Assembly: GCA_038363005.1 (NCBI GenBank)
Contig: JBBQBI010000024.1
Location: 1 to 64,000 of the forward strand
Reading direction: 5' to 3'
Length of the DNA: 64,000 nt
Origin: JAKOWB01 sp038363005
GTDB lineage: Bacteria > Pseudomonadota > Alphaproteobacteria > Kiloniellales > JACOMY01
Shown: one piece after another, positions 16,696-24,237 of the stretch
How positions within the stretch are numbered: position 1 is the first letter of the stretch
How the letters are laid out: each line of letters begins with the position of its first letter
Translations under genes and position numbers: made by a program
Notes under the pieces: generated by a model
The model's input: only the letters and a program-made list of their open reading frames with translations
Databases searched by the model: none
What the model was told of the DNA's origin: nothing

Positions 16696-17706
16696 CTAGC
16701 GCTGCGCCGGTTTCCAGACCTGCTCGGCGACGCGCAGGAAGTTGCCGCCCAGGATGGCGGCGACATCGGCTTCGGAATATTGCCGGCGCAGCAGCTCCTC
16801 GGCCAACTCCAGGATCTGGCGCGGATGCGCGCAGTCGACGCTGGGATAGTCGTACTGCCGCTTCGGCCAATAGGCCTCCTGCCCGGCGGTGAGCGTCGCC
16901 AGGTCCTCGCCGCCGGCCTCGGGCGGCGGATAGTCCAGCCCGATGCCGACGTGCGCTGACCCGACCAGCTGCACCAGGTGGTCGACATGGTTGGCCAGCG
17001 CCGTGGTGGAGATGTCGTTGTCGCCCAGGAAGATGCCGATCCCGACCACGCCGATCACGCCGCCGGTGGCGGCGCAGGATTTGGCCTGATCGTCGCGGAT
17101 GTTGCGCTCGTGATCCCACAGCGCGCGCGGGTTGGAGTGCGAAAAGATCACCGGGTCGGCCGACAGCTCCATCGCCTCCATCGAGGTGCGATAGGCGCAG
17201 TGCGAGACGTCGACCACCATGCCGACGCGGTTCATCTCGGCGATCACCTGGCGGCCGAAGGCAGTGAGACCCTGGTTGCCATCGTGGCAGCCGCCGCCGG
17301 CCAAGTTGTCGCGGTTGTAGGCAAAGAGCATCTGCCGCACGCCCAGCGCGTGATAGAGCTGGACCATGGGCAGCTGGCCGTCGAGCGCGTTCATGCCCTC
17401 CAGGTCGAAGGTCACCGCCAGCTTGCCGTCGCGTTTGGCCTGGCGCACCTGCTCGACACTCTCCACCAGGACGTGGTCGGGGCTGGCCAGGATCCAGCGG
17501 CGAAAGGCGGCCAGCGACTTCACCGTGTCGCGCCAGTCCATCACGTCGTAGCCGACATTGATCGAGAGGTAGTTCACCCCCGCCCGCTGCCAGATCGCCA
17601 GGCAGGTCAGGTCGACACTGGGGCTGGGGCCGAAGCCGGCGTGATCGTCCCACACCACGTGCTGTTTGAAGAGCCGGCGGGCGGTCGGGGCGAAATCGTC
17701 GGGCAT
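16696..17706 (-). CDS. Membrane-dipeptidase family (M19) metalloenzyme
   Basis: A 336-residue TIM-barrel hydrolase of the renal dipeptidase family. Expected metal-site stretches occur in order: VVWDDHAGF near the N terminus, FDLEGMNAL with the bridging glutamate, VDVSHCAYRT and VIFSHSNPRALWDHERN. HVGIGLDY comes near the end. The first motif has DDHAGF where many members have DGHND, a variant seen in several bacterial groups. No signal peptide is present. GGAG sits 9 bases before the ATG. It converges on the preceding hydrolase gene with a 15-base gap. The natural substrate is not deducible. Confidence 0.88.
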   Translation of the reverse strand: MPDDFAPTARRLFKQHVVWDDHAGFGPSPSVDLTCLAIWQRAGVNYLSINVGYDVMDWRDTVKSLAAFRRWILASPDHVLVESVEQVRQAKRDGKLAVTFDLEGMNALDGQLPMVQLYHALGVRQMLFAYNRDNLAGGGCHDGNQGLTAFGRQVIAEMNRVGMVVDVSHCAYRTSMEAMELSADPVIFSHSNPRALWDHERNIRDDQAKSCAATGGVIGVVGIGIFLGDNDISTTALANHVDHLVQLVGSAHVGIGLDYPPPEAGGEDLATLTAGQEAYWPKRQYDYPSVDCAHPRQILELAEELLRRQYSEADVAAILGGNFLRVAEQVWKPAQR

Positions 17707-17762
17707 GGCACGTGGCTCCGCTGCGGTGACGCGCCAGTCTAGTGGTGGTCCGGCAGCGCGGG

Positions 17763-18131
17763 CTAGCCCAGGGTCCGCAGCAGCAGGCGGTGGGCGGCGC
17801 GCTGGCGGCCGTTGGGCAGGGCATTCAGCTCGGCCATGGCCTCGAGGTGGCGGCGCATCAGCGGCACCCGCGCGGGCGCCTGAGTGCGCAGGCGGCGCAT
17901 CGCGTGCGTCGCCAACGGCAGGTTGTCGGGCTTGCTGACCTGGCGCGCCAGGCTGTTGGCCAGCGCCTGGGCACGGCGATGGTTCATCGGCTCCGCCAAT
18001 TGCTGCATGGCCCAGCCCTCGATGAACGACAGCAGCACGCCGACCTCGGCTCCGGTCAGGGGGCCGTCCTGTCGTGCCACTTCGATCAGGGCCCTCAGCA
18101 GGCCTCTCAATTCACGTCGCAGTTCATGCAC
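17763..18131 (-). CDS. Small helical protein of unknown function
   Basis: A 122-residue, Arg- and Leu-rich, mostly helical protein without signal peptide or membrane segment (for example EVGVLLSFIEGWAMQQL, MRRHLEAMAELNALPNGRQR). I do not recognise a family. The start is GTG at 18131, with AGGAGG 10 bases upstream; a frame with an ATG at the same spot exists in another register but has poor coding character. It sits behind nothing obvious and ends 57 bases before the M19 gene, possibly in the same transcription unit. Confidence 0.6.
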   Translation of the reverse strand: MHELRRELRGLLRALIEVARQDGPLTGAEVGVLLSFIEGWAMQQLAEPMNHRRAQALANSLARQVSKPDNLPLATHAMRRLRTQAPARVPLMRRHLEAMAELNALPNGRQRAAHRLLLRTLG

Positions 18132-18530
18132 TCGCCGGTTTCCTCCTGGCCAGGAGAGCTACCTTCGTCGTGCTGCATCGGATGCGGCGTAGGCCGAATG
18201 GGCGCCCGCCAGCACCGCATAGGTGCCGGTCGCCGCCCGCTCATCGGCGCCGCGCGGGATCGCCAACAGTTCCATAAGTTATTGAAGATTATGGGCTCTT
18301 TGGAACTTGCCCGGCGCTGCGCCGTTCTCCCTGCTGCCGCGAGAAGCAACCGCGCGGCCCGATCGGCATCAGTCGTCTCCACGCCCTTGGCGGGGGTGCT
18401 GCCGCACAAACGTCGCAATTCAGCCGGGCCGGCGATGGAACCGCGATGCCATGCCGTTCGTATCTACATCAGGCCGTGACCAAGCACGTGCCAAGTCTTC
18501 AAAGCCTCTAGTCGAAAAGGACTGAAAGCA
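18132..18530. other. Intergenic region without a supported gene
   Basis: About 400 bases between divergent genes. A minus-strand 38-codon frame (about 18160-18276, beginning MELLAIPRGADE) has no ribosome-binding site and is not called; it might be a remnant. A 103-codon minus frame over this region is also unconvincing. The right edge holds AAAAGGA, the ribosome-binding site of the next gene. No repeat or promoter with a good match was seen. Confidence 0.5.
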
Positions 18531-18809
18531 ATGCACGCTCGCATTCTCGCCCCCATCGTCGCGGCCGCAGGCTTGCTGCTGTCGACCGCTGCCTTCGCCG
18601 ACATTCCGTGGATCACCCAGTGCGGCATGTACAAGACCGAGCTGAAGCAGGACGTGTCCGAGATCCACTTCCACAACGGCACGCCGGCCAACATCGTGAC
18701 GGCGCAGCAGCAGGCCAACACGCTGTGCGCCATGGGCAACGCCAAGGAAGGCGTCGATGTGCTGAAGGCTGCCATTGCCAGCCTGGGCGTGCCGGTCCGC
18801 GAGCACTAG
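18531..18809 (+). CDS. Small periplasmic protein of unknown function
   Basis: A 92-residue product with a clear signal peptide (MHARILAPIVAAAGLLLSTA, cleavage after AFA). The mature part of about 68 residues contains two cysteines (ITQCGMYK and NTLCAMGN) that could form a disulphide in the periplasm. The family is not recognised. AAAAGGA lies 10 bases before the ATG. It is a single-gene unit ended by a strong terminator. Confidence 0.75.
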   Translation: MHARILAPIVAAAGLLLSTAAFADIPWITQCGMYKTELKQDVSEIHFHNGTPANIVTAQQQANTLCAMGNAKEGVDVLKAAIASLGVPVREH

Positions 18810-18842
18810 TCGCTGACAGCGCCTGATAGCTGAGAGATCGGA

Positions 18843-18880
18843 ACGGCGCCTCCGCGCAAGCGGGGGCGCCGTTTCTCTTG
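18843..18880 (+). terminator. Rho-independent terminator
   Basis: Stem ACGGCGCC (18843-18850) pairs with GGCGCCGT (18865-18872), with extra inner pairs, followed by TTTCTCTT. It ends the small periplasmic gene and insulates the Ku gene that follows. Confidence 0.8.
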
Positions 18881-18915
18881 TGCCCGCCGCGCCGTCGGCA
18901 GGAAGGAGGGCCACC

Positions 18916-19719
18916 ATGCCGGAGCAGATTTTCTGGAAGGGCCATCTGAAGCTGTCGCTGGTGACCTGCCCAGTGGCCCTGATACCCGTCGTCACCGGGG
19001 TCGAGAAGCTGCGCTTCAACCTGCTGAACCGGAAGACCGGCGACCGCGTCGTCAGCCGCTACGTCGACGCGGAAAGCGGCAAGCCGCTGGCGCCGGAAGA
19101 CGAGGTCAAGGGCTACCCGGTCGACGCCGATCACTTCGTCATGTTGGAAGACGAAGAGATCGATTCCGTCGCGCTGGAGACCACGCACACGGTGGATATC
19201 GAGAGCTTCATTGGCGGCGATGAACTGGACCGCATCTGGCTCGACCGGGCGCACTATCTGGTGCCGGACGATCCGGTCGGGGCCGAGGCCTATGTGGTGA
19301 TCCGCCAGGCCATGCAGGACAGCGGCACCCTGGGCATCGCGCGCCTGGTGCTCTATCGCCGCGAACGCGCGGTGATGATCCAGCCCTACCGGGACGGTCT
19401 GCTGCTGTGGACGCTGCGCTTTGGCGACGAGGTGCGCGACCCGGCCGACTACTTTGCCGGCCTGGACGAGGCGGCGCCGCCGGCCGAACAGCTGAAGCTG
19501 GCGCGCAGCCTGGTGAAGGCCCGCACCCGCGCCTGGAAGCCGGCATTGGCGGCCGATCCGGTGCAGGACAACCTGCAGCGCATCATCGATGCCAAGCGCA
19601 AGGGCAAGCCGGCGGCGCGCGCCAAGGCTGCCGCGCCGGCGCCTGAGAGTAACGTCATCGACATCATGGACGCATTGAAGCGGAGCCTGGCGGCCTCCAA
19701 GGCCAAGAGCCGACGCTAA
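18916..19719 (+). CDS. ku: Ku DNA end-binding protein, paralogue 1
   Basis: A 267-residue bacterial Ku that forms a ring on double-strand ends for non-homologous end joining. The N terminus IFWKGHLKLSLVTCPVALIP and the central YFAGLDEAAPPAEQLKLA-type segment are characteristic; the C terminus is a short basic tail (ASKAKSRR). ATG 18916 has AAGGAGGG 7 bases upstream. Its last 4 bases overlap the convergent lipoprotein gene. A second Ku (20195-21049) lies 0.5 kb away on the other strand. The partner ligase LigD is not in the window. Confidence 0.93.
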   Translation: MPEQIFWKGHLKLSLVTCPVALIPVVTGVEKLRFNLLNRKTGDRVVSRYVDAESGKPLAPEDEVKGYPVDADHFVMLEDEEIDSVALETTHTVDIESFIGGDELDRIWLDRAHYLVPDDPVGAEAYVVIRQAMQDSGTLGIARLVLYRRERAVMIQPYRDGLLLWTLRFGDEVRDPADYFAGLDEAAPPAEQLKLARSLVKARTRAWKPALAADPVQDNLQRIIDAKRKGKPAARAKAAAPAPESNVIDIMDALKRSLAASKAKSRR

Positions 19720-20099
19720 CGGGCTCTCGCCAGGTGCTTGTAAATGTCGCTTTCAAGGTTGCCGATCCACAGGTTGTAGTGCTGGTGGATGGTGCCGTCC
19801 TTGGCGTCCAACCCGACGCTGGAGCGATACTTGATGCTGTAGGTCCGCTGATCGAAGAAGATGTCGACGACGGCGGAATAGCTCTGCCGCGTCTGCGCGG
19901 CCGAGAGGTGCCCGGTACCTTCGCGCGTGAAGGTCCATTTGCGGGCCTGGCCCGCCTCGACGATCAGGGTCTCGATGCGCTCCAGGGAGAATTCCTGCGC
20001 GGTCAGCGGAATCGGATGGTCGGTCGGGCTGTAGATCGGATGCCCCGTGGTGCAGGCCGCCAGCAGCAACCCCAGCGCCAGAACAATGACTCTCTTCAT
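19716..20099 (-). CDS. Putative lipoprotein of unknown function
   Basis: A 127-residue protein with a lipoprotein signal peptide and lipobox (LLLAACTTG, Cys16), so probably membrane-anchored in the periplasm. The remainder is polar, with SAVVDIFFDQRTYSIKY and NLWIGNLESDIYKHL, a pattern like other small lipoproteins of unknown role. It lies between the two Ku genes and overlaps the first by 4 bases tail to tail. A functional link to end joining is not indicated by its export signal. Confidence 0.72.
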   Translation of the reverse strand: MKRVIVLALGLLLAACTTGHPIYSPTDHPIPLTAQEFSLERIETLIVEAGQARKWTFTREGTGHLSAAQTRQSYSAVVDIFFDQRTYSIKYRSSVGLDAKDGTIHQHYNLWIGNLESDIYKHLARAR

Positions 20100-20194
20100 G
20101 CTTTGCCCACCCGTTCATGCCAAGCGGTCGGCCACCTTAGCCGGGTGCGCCGACACTCGCCATACCATCATTGCCTGTGGGGTTGGCCCGGTCG

Positions 20195-21049
20195 TCAGCC
20201 GGCCTTGCGCCTGGGCGCGGGGCGCGACGCCTTTGCCGATGCCTTGCGCTTGGTGGGCTTGGCTTTTGTCGCTGAACTGCCGGCGCTGCGTCGCAGGGCA
20301 TCCAGCAGGTTGACCACCTTGCCGCCGGCGGCCGGCGGCGCCTGGTGCTTGATCTTGCGCCCGGCCTGCTTGGCGCGGATCACCTTGAGCAGCGCCGCGT
20401 CGTAGCGGTCGTCGAAGGCCGCGGCGTCGAAGCTGCCGCGCTTGGTGGCGATGATGTGGCCTGCCAGGTCGCGCATCTCGGCCGGGATCTTCAGCTTCGG
20501 CACCTTGTCATAGGCCCGGCCGGCGGCGCGGATCTCATAGTCGAAATGCAGGGTGAAGCCGAGCAGCCCCTGGCCATAGGGTTGCAGCAGGAACAGCCGC
20601 TCGCGGCGAAAGATCACGGTGCGCGCCAGGCCGGCCACGCCCTCGCGCGCCATGGCGCTGCGCAGCAGCGCGAAGACCCCGGCCGCCGCCGCGTCTGCCG
20701 GTGCCAGGAAGTAGGGCGTGTCGAGGAACACCAGGTCCATGGCATCGGCCGGCACGAAGGAGGCGATGTCCAGTACCTTGGTCGCCTTGGGCACCGCCTT
20801 GGCAAGCTCCTCCGGCTCCAGCAGCACGTAACGTTCGTCACCCAGGTCGTAGCCCTTGACCTGTTGCTCCGATGGCACGACGGCGCCGCTGACCTCGTCA
20901 AGGAACTCGCGGCGCACGCGGTGGCCGGTGGCACGGTTCAGGGTGTGGAAGGCGACCCGCTCGCTGGCCGAGGCGGCACTGTAGAGCGCGATGCCGCAGC
21001 TCAGCGCGCCCAGCCGCAGGTGCCCCTTCCAGTTCGCGCGTGGCGCCAA
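20195..21049 (-). CDS. ku: Ku DNA end-binding protein, paralogue 2
   Basis: A 284-residue second Ku, aligned with paralogue 1 over NWKGHLRLGALSCGIALYSA, FHTLNRATGHRVRREFLD and DLVFLDTPYFLAP. It has a longer basic Ala/Lys/Arg tail (about residues 255-284), which in other Ku proteins contributes DNA and ligase contacts. The start is inferred to be TTG at 21049 because AAGGAG lies 5 bases upstream and the family begins there; the ATG 34 codons earlier has no homologous sequence. Paired Ku genes are known in rhizobia, where different pairs act under different conditions. Confidence 0.9.
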   Translation of the reverse strand: MAPRANWKGHLRLGALSCGIALYSAASASERVAFHTLNRATGHRVRREFLDEVSGAVVPSEQQVKGYDLGDERYVLLEPEELAKAVPKATKVLDIASFVPADAMDLVFLDTPYFLAPADAAAAGVFALLRSAMAREGVAGLARTVIFRRERLFLLQPYGQGLLGFTLHFDYEIRAAGRAYDKVPKLKIPAEMRDLAGHIIATKRGSFDAAAFDDRYDAALLKVIRAKQAGRKIKHQAPPAAGGKVVNLLDALRRSAGSSATKAKPTKRKASAKASRPAPRRKAG

Positions 21050-21151
21050 GCGTTCTCCTTCGCGCCGGCAAACTGGTCCGGCGCCATGGAAATCGAACGT
21101 CCGGCTGGGCAGCAGGGTTCCGCGGTCGGCAGCGCGCTGCCTGGCCGCCAA

Positions 21152-22192
21152 TCAGCCCGGGCTGCGTTCCGCGGGATCGCGGTGCAGCGCTGCGCCATGG
21201 CGCAGCTCGGCGGCGATCTTCAGCACGTCGGCGACCGCTGCCTCCAGCTTCTCAGCCAGGGCGCGGCGGTCGCCGGCTTCGGCGAACTGCACCTGCTCGA
21301 TCAGGCTGGCCAGCTTCTCGCGGCCCAGCCAGGCGGCATGGCGCGTCAACTCGACCATGATGTGCTCCGGCGCCCAGAGCTGCATCTTCGCGGTCTTGGT
21401 GCGGTCGGGCCAGGTCAGGTCACGGGCAATGAAGCCCGGCACCACGGTGATGCGGTCGCCAGGTTCCTCGAGCTGGCCGGCGCGATGGAAAATGTAGTCG
21501 CCCTGCATGAAGAAGCAGTATCCGGCGGCGGGAAACTCGGCCGAGACGACGCGGTTGGCCGGCAGCTCGGTCGTCCAGCCGTGGGTCAGCGCCTCCTCGT
21601 CGGCGGCGCCGGTCAGCGCCATGGCCTCGTCGCGGGTGCCGTGGAAGTACTGGAAGCGGCCGCCCTTCAGCGCCTTGGGATCGTTCACCATCATCACCGC
21701 GTCGAAGCCGAGCGAGTCGACGTGCCAGTTGTCGACCGCCTTGCTGGGGTCGGCTGGGGCGTAGTTCACATAGGCCTGGTACTGCGGCATGGGGTGCGGC
21801 GCCAGCGGCGTGCCGGCGATGGCGGACAGGTGGTCCAGCAGCTCCGGTGATCGCACCAGGTCGCGCAGGAATTTCGAGCGATAAACGCCGCCGGCCAGGA
21901 ACACCGAGAGGCGCCGGCGCTGCGCCACCACGGCGTCCTGCTTCAGGGTCTGCAGCACGCCCTCCAGTGCCTTGACGCCCTCGTCCGACAACAGGCGGAA
22001 GGGGCTGGTGATGGCGACTGGCGAGGGCGTGCGCGCCTTTGCCGCCGCGTCGTAGCCGAAGTCGTCCAGCGTGGTGATGCGCTCGGGCCAGGTCAGGTCC
22101 AGGTGCCGCTTGGCATCGAAAGCTGGCTCCTCGATCTCGCGCGTGATGTGCGCCGGGCGGACGGCGGGCATGGCAAGGGGTTCGGCGAGCAT
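21152..22192 (-). CDS. 2OG-Fe(II)-oxygenase-like protein
   Basis: A 346-residue cytoplasmic protein that looks like a double-stranded beta-helix oxygenase. A His-x-Asp iron motif is seen in NWHVDSLGFD (about residue 156), a distal histidine in DYIFHRAGQLEE, and the 2-oxoglutarate-binding arginine may be in GDRITVVPGF. The substrate is unknown, and the family assignment is by motif only; a plain cupin is an alternative. AGGAG precedes the ATG by 11 bases. It ends 102 bases before the second Ku gene on the same strand, without evidence for a joint role. Confidence 0.6.
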   Translation of the reverse strand: MLAEPLAMPAVRPAHITREIEEPAFDAKRHLDLTWPERITTLDDFGYDAAAKARTPSPVAITSPFRLLSDEGVKALEGVLQTLKQDAVVAQRRRLSVFLAGGVYRSKFLRDLVRSPELLDHLSAIAGTPLAPHPMPQYQAYVNYAPADPSKAVDNWHVDSLGFDAVMMVNDPKALKGGRFQYFHGTRDEAMALTGAADEEALTHGWTTELPANRVVSAEFPAAGYCFFMQGDYIFHRAGQLEEPGDRITVVPGFIARDLTWPDRTKTAKMQLWAPEHIMVELTRHAAWLGREKLASLIEQVQFAEAGDRRALAEKLEAAVADVLKIAAELRHGAALHRDPAERSPG

Positions 22193-22438
22193 CGGCGGCG
22201 CGGCTCCTGGCGTGAGGACGTCCGATCATCGCGGTCTTGGCAGTGGCCGGACAAGCGGTGCCAGCGTCGCGCCGGCCCTGCGCCGGGCGCTGGGCTGGGC
22301 AAGTGCCGGCGCTTTATTTGACAGGGCGCGGGCAAATGTCTGCCGGGAAATCCCACAAGGGGCCTAGGGTGACTGCTTCGTCAACCGGGCTTCGCGCTGA
22401 CCGCCCCTGCGACGAACCCCCATAAAAGGAGATCAACG

Positions 22439-22582
22439 ATGCCGTGCTGGACGACCTTCAAGACGCTTCGACCCGCCGCCCTGCCCGACCTGCGCGGCAA
22501 GCTGCCGATCGCCCCCAGGCCGGGCAAGCCGGACCTGCGCTACTGCGTGGTCCTCGAAGGCGTCGCGCCGGCCCGTCCCTGA
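22439..22582 (+). CDS. 47-residue small protein, unknown
   Basis: A short frame, MPCWTTFKTLRP to ...VAPARP, with an excellent ribosome-binding site (AAGGAG at 22426-22431, 7 bases before ATG). Two cysteines and many prolines and basic residues are present; there is no signal peptide. No known family is recognised. It precedes a GFA-type gene by about 100 bases. The strong translation signal is the main support; conservation would need checking. Confidence 0.5.
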   Translation: MPCWTTFKTLRPAALPDLRGKLPIAPRPGKPDLRYCVVLEGVAPARP

Positions 22583-22683
22583 GTGGGCTAACCTCTGGTG
22601 AAGGCCTGTCGGCGGCGCGCCTATACACGTTAGGATAGTCGCGGTGTCGAACGGAACCGGTGTCGATCAGGAGGAGACGCAGC

Positions 22684-23076
22684 ATGGACCGATTCACCGG
22701 CGGCTGCCTGTGTGGCAAGGTCCGCATCGTGGCCTCGGGACGCCCCTACCGGGTCGGCCTTTGTCACTGTGTCGACTGCCGCAAGCATCATGGGGCCCTA
22801 TTTCACGCGTCGGCGATTTTCCCGCAGGAGGCCGTCACCATCGACGGCGAAACGCGCGACTACGCCGGGCGGTTCTTCTGTCCTACCTGCGGTTCGTCCG
22901 TCTTCGCCCGCAGCGCCGACGAAATCGAAGTGAGCCTGGGCTCCCTGGATGCGCCGGACCAGCTGATGCCAACCTATGAACTCTGGACCGTCCGTCGCGA
23001 ATCCTGGTTGCCGCCCTTTCCGCTCGCGCGACGCTACGCGCGCGATCGTGACGCCACCGGTCGCCATGAAAGCTAG
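22684..23076 (+). CDS. GFA/CENP-V family zinc protein, paralogue 1
   Basis: A 130-residue protein of the glutathione-dependent formaldehyde-activating (GFA) superfamily. Zinc-binding cysteines are in place: GGCLCGKVRI, LCHCVDCRKHHGALFHAS and FCPTCGSSVF. Most members have unknown substrates. ATG 22684 is preceded by AGGAGGAGA. The ATP-grasp-like gene begins 12 bases after its stop, so the two are probably co-transcribed. A second GFA protein is encoded at 26893-27357, not closely similar outside the cysteine motifs. Confidence 0.9.
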   Translation: MDRFTGGCLCGKVRIVASGRPYRVGLCHCVDCRKHHGALFHASAIFPQEAVTIDGETRDYAGRFFCPTCGSSVFARSADEIEVSLGSLDAPDQLMPTYELWTVRRESWLPPFPLARRYARDRDATGRHES

Positions 23077-23088
23077 GGTGCGCCGCCC

Positions 23089-23955
23089 GTGACCGCTGCG
23101 GCGGCGCCAGACCTCGTTGTCCTGACCCATGCGCTGCAGGGGCTGTCTCGACACACGTTCCTGCGTGTCCTGATCGAGCGCTTCTGGCAGCCCGTCGGGC
23201 TGCGTGTCGCGCTGCACCAGGGACTGGGTGCCCCGCCACCTGGCCGGCTGGCCCTGTTGCATGTCGACCTGACGCGGGTGCCGACGCCCTACCTGGAGCT
23301 GGCGTCTGGTTTTGTGGGCTGCTTGAACGGCACAGCAGCGGACATCGGCAAACGGCACGTCAGCCAGCAGCTGGTCACGCCGCGGGACCGCTACGACGGG
23401 CCGGTGATCGTGAAGACCGACCTGAACCACGCTGGCAGGCCGGAGCGCCTGCTGGCGCGGGCCACGGCTGGTCGCTGGGTCGGGCTGCGCGACGCCATGC
23501 TGGCGCGCCTGCCGGGCGCCTGGTCCGGGCGCCTGCGACACAGCCGCTATCTGCTGTTCGAACGCCGCGCGCAGGTGCCGGACTGGGTCTGGCGCCAACC
23601 GGACCTGGTGGTCGAACGGCTGATGACGGAGCGGCGCGACGGCCTCTACGCCGTGCATCGCTGGTTCTTCTTGGGCAGCCGCGATGTCGTCGCCACGTCG
23701 CTGGCGGACACCCCGGTGATCTCGGGCGATGCGCTGCGCCGCCTGCCGCTGCATGAAGAGGTGCCGGAGGTGTTGCGCCGCCGTCGCCGCGACCTCGGCC
23801 TCGATTACGGCAAGTTCGACTACGTCATGGCAGAGGGTCGCGCCGTCCTGCTGGATGCCAACCGCACGCCAGCCGCGGGCGATGTCTGGAGCGAACGCTG
23901 CGTGGAGTACTGCCGGCGCCTGGCGCCGGGGCTCGCCGAGCTGCTTGGCCGCTGA
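23089..23955 (+). CDS. ATP-grasp-like protein of unknown function
   Basis: A 288-residue protein with features of an ATP-grasp fold: a lysine in VIVKTDLNHAGRPER (about residue 108), VVERLMTERRDGLYAVH in the centre, and a C-terminal metal-site pattern in KFDYVMAEGRAVLLDANRTP (Asp...Asn). Such proteins couple ATP to peptide-bond-like ligations, or occur beside sulfotransferases in polysaccharide loci, but no such partner is here. The GTG start at 23089 lies 12 bases after the GFA gene with a weak ribosome-binding site, suggesting translational coupling. The enzyme's substrate is unknown. Confidence 0.6.
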   Translation: MTAAAAPDLVVLTHALQGLSRHTFLRVLIERFWQPVGLRVALHQGLGAPPPGRLALLHVDLTRVPTPYLELASGFVGCLNGTAADIGKRHVSQQLVTPRDRYDGPVIVKTDLNHAGRPERLLARATAGRWVGLRDAMLARLPGAWSGRLRHSRYLLFERRAQVPDWVWRQPDLVVERLMTERRDGLYAVHRWFFLGSRDVVATSLADTPVISGDALRRLPLHEEVPEVLRRRRRDLGLDYGKFDYVMAEGRAVLLDANRTPAAGDVWSERCVEYCRRLAPGLAELLGR

Positions 23956-24035
23956 GCGGCAAGACCTGCCGCCGCCGGGCCAGGAGACAGGTCGCAGCGC
24001 CGGGTGGTCACCGCGGCGAGGGCTCTCAGCGCTCT

Positions 24036-24149
24036 CTACTGCTGCTGCCGAAGGTCGCCGCTGATCGACTTGCTCACCAACACAGCCGTGGCAGCGGCGA
24101 GCGGCAAGGCACGCTTCAGGGTTGGCTTTCTGTAGGGCATCCGTGACAT
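24036..24149 (-). CDS. Possible 37-residue small protein
   Basis: A short frame, MSRMPYRKPTLKRALPLA to ...SGDLRQQQ, preceded by GGGGAGAG 8 bases before ATG. A weakly hydrophobic middle (LPLAAATAVLV) could insert in a membrane. There is no recognised family. It lies in an otherwise empty 280-base gap between convergent-facing genes. Reported for its ribosome-binding site only. Confidence 0.3.
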   Translation of the reverse strand: MSRMPYRKPTLKRALPLAAATAVLVSKSISGDLRQQQ

Positions 24150-24237
24150 GTCCGAGTCTCTCCCCGTCTATGGCGATCCGACATTAACAGGTATGCAGTC
24201 ACCATGCTGCGGAATTCCACGTTGATGCCGGTGGGCC

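Noticed and set aside
18107..18418. A 103-codon minus-strand frame upstream of the 17763-18131 gene
   Set aside because: No ribosome-binding site at its start and poor codon character; the strong AGGAGG serves the GTG start in another frame.
22318..22323. TTGACA as a -35 box for the 47-residue small gene
   Set aside because: A perfect -35 hexamer, but no -10-like hexamer lies 15-19 bases downstream.
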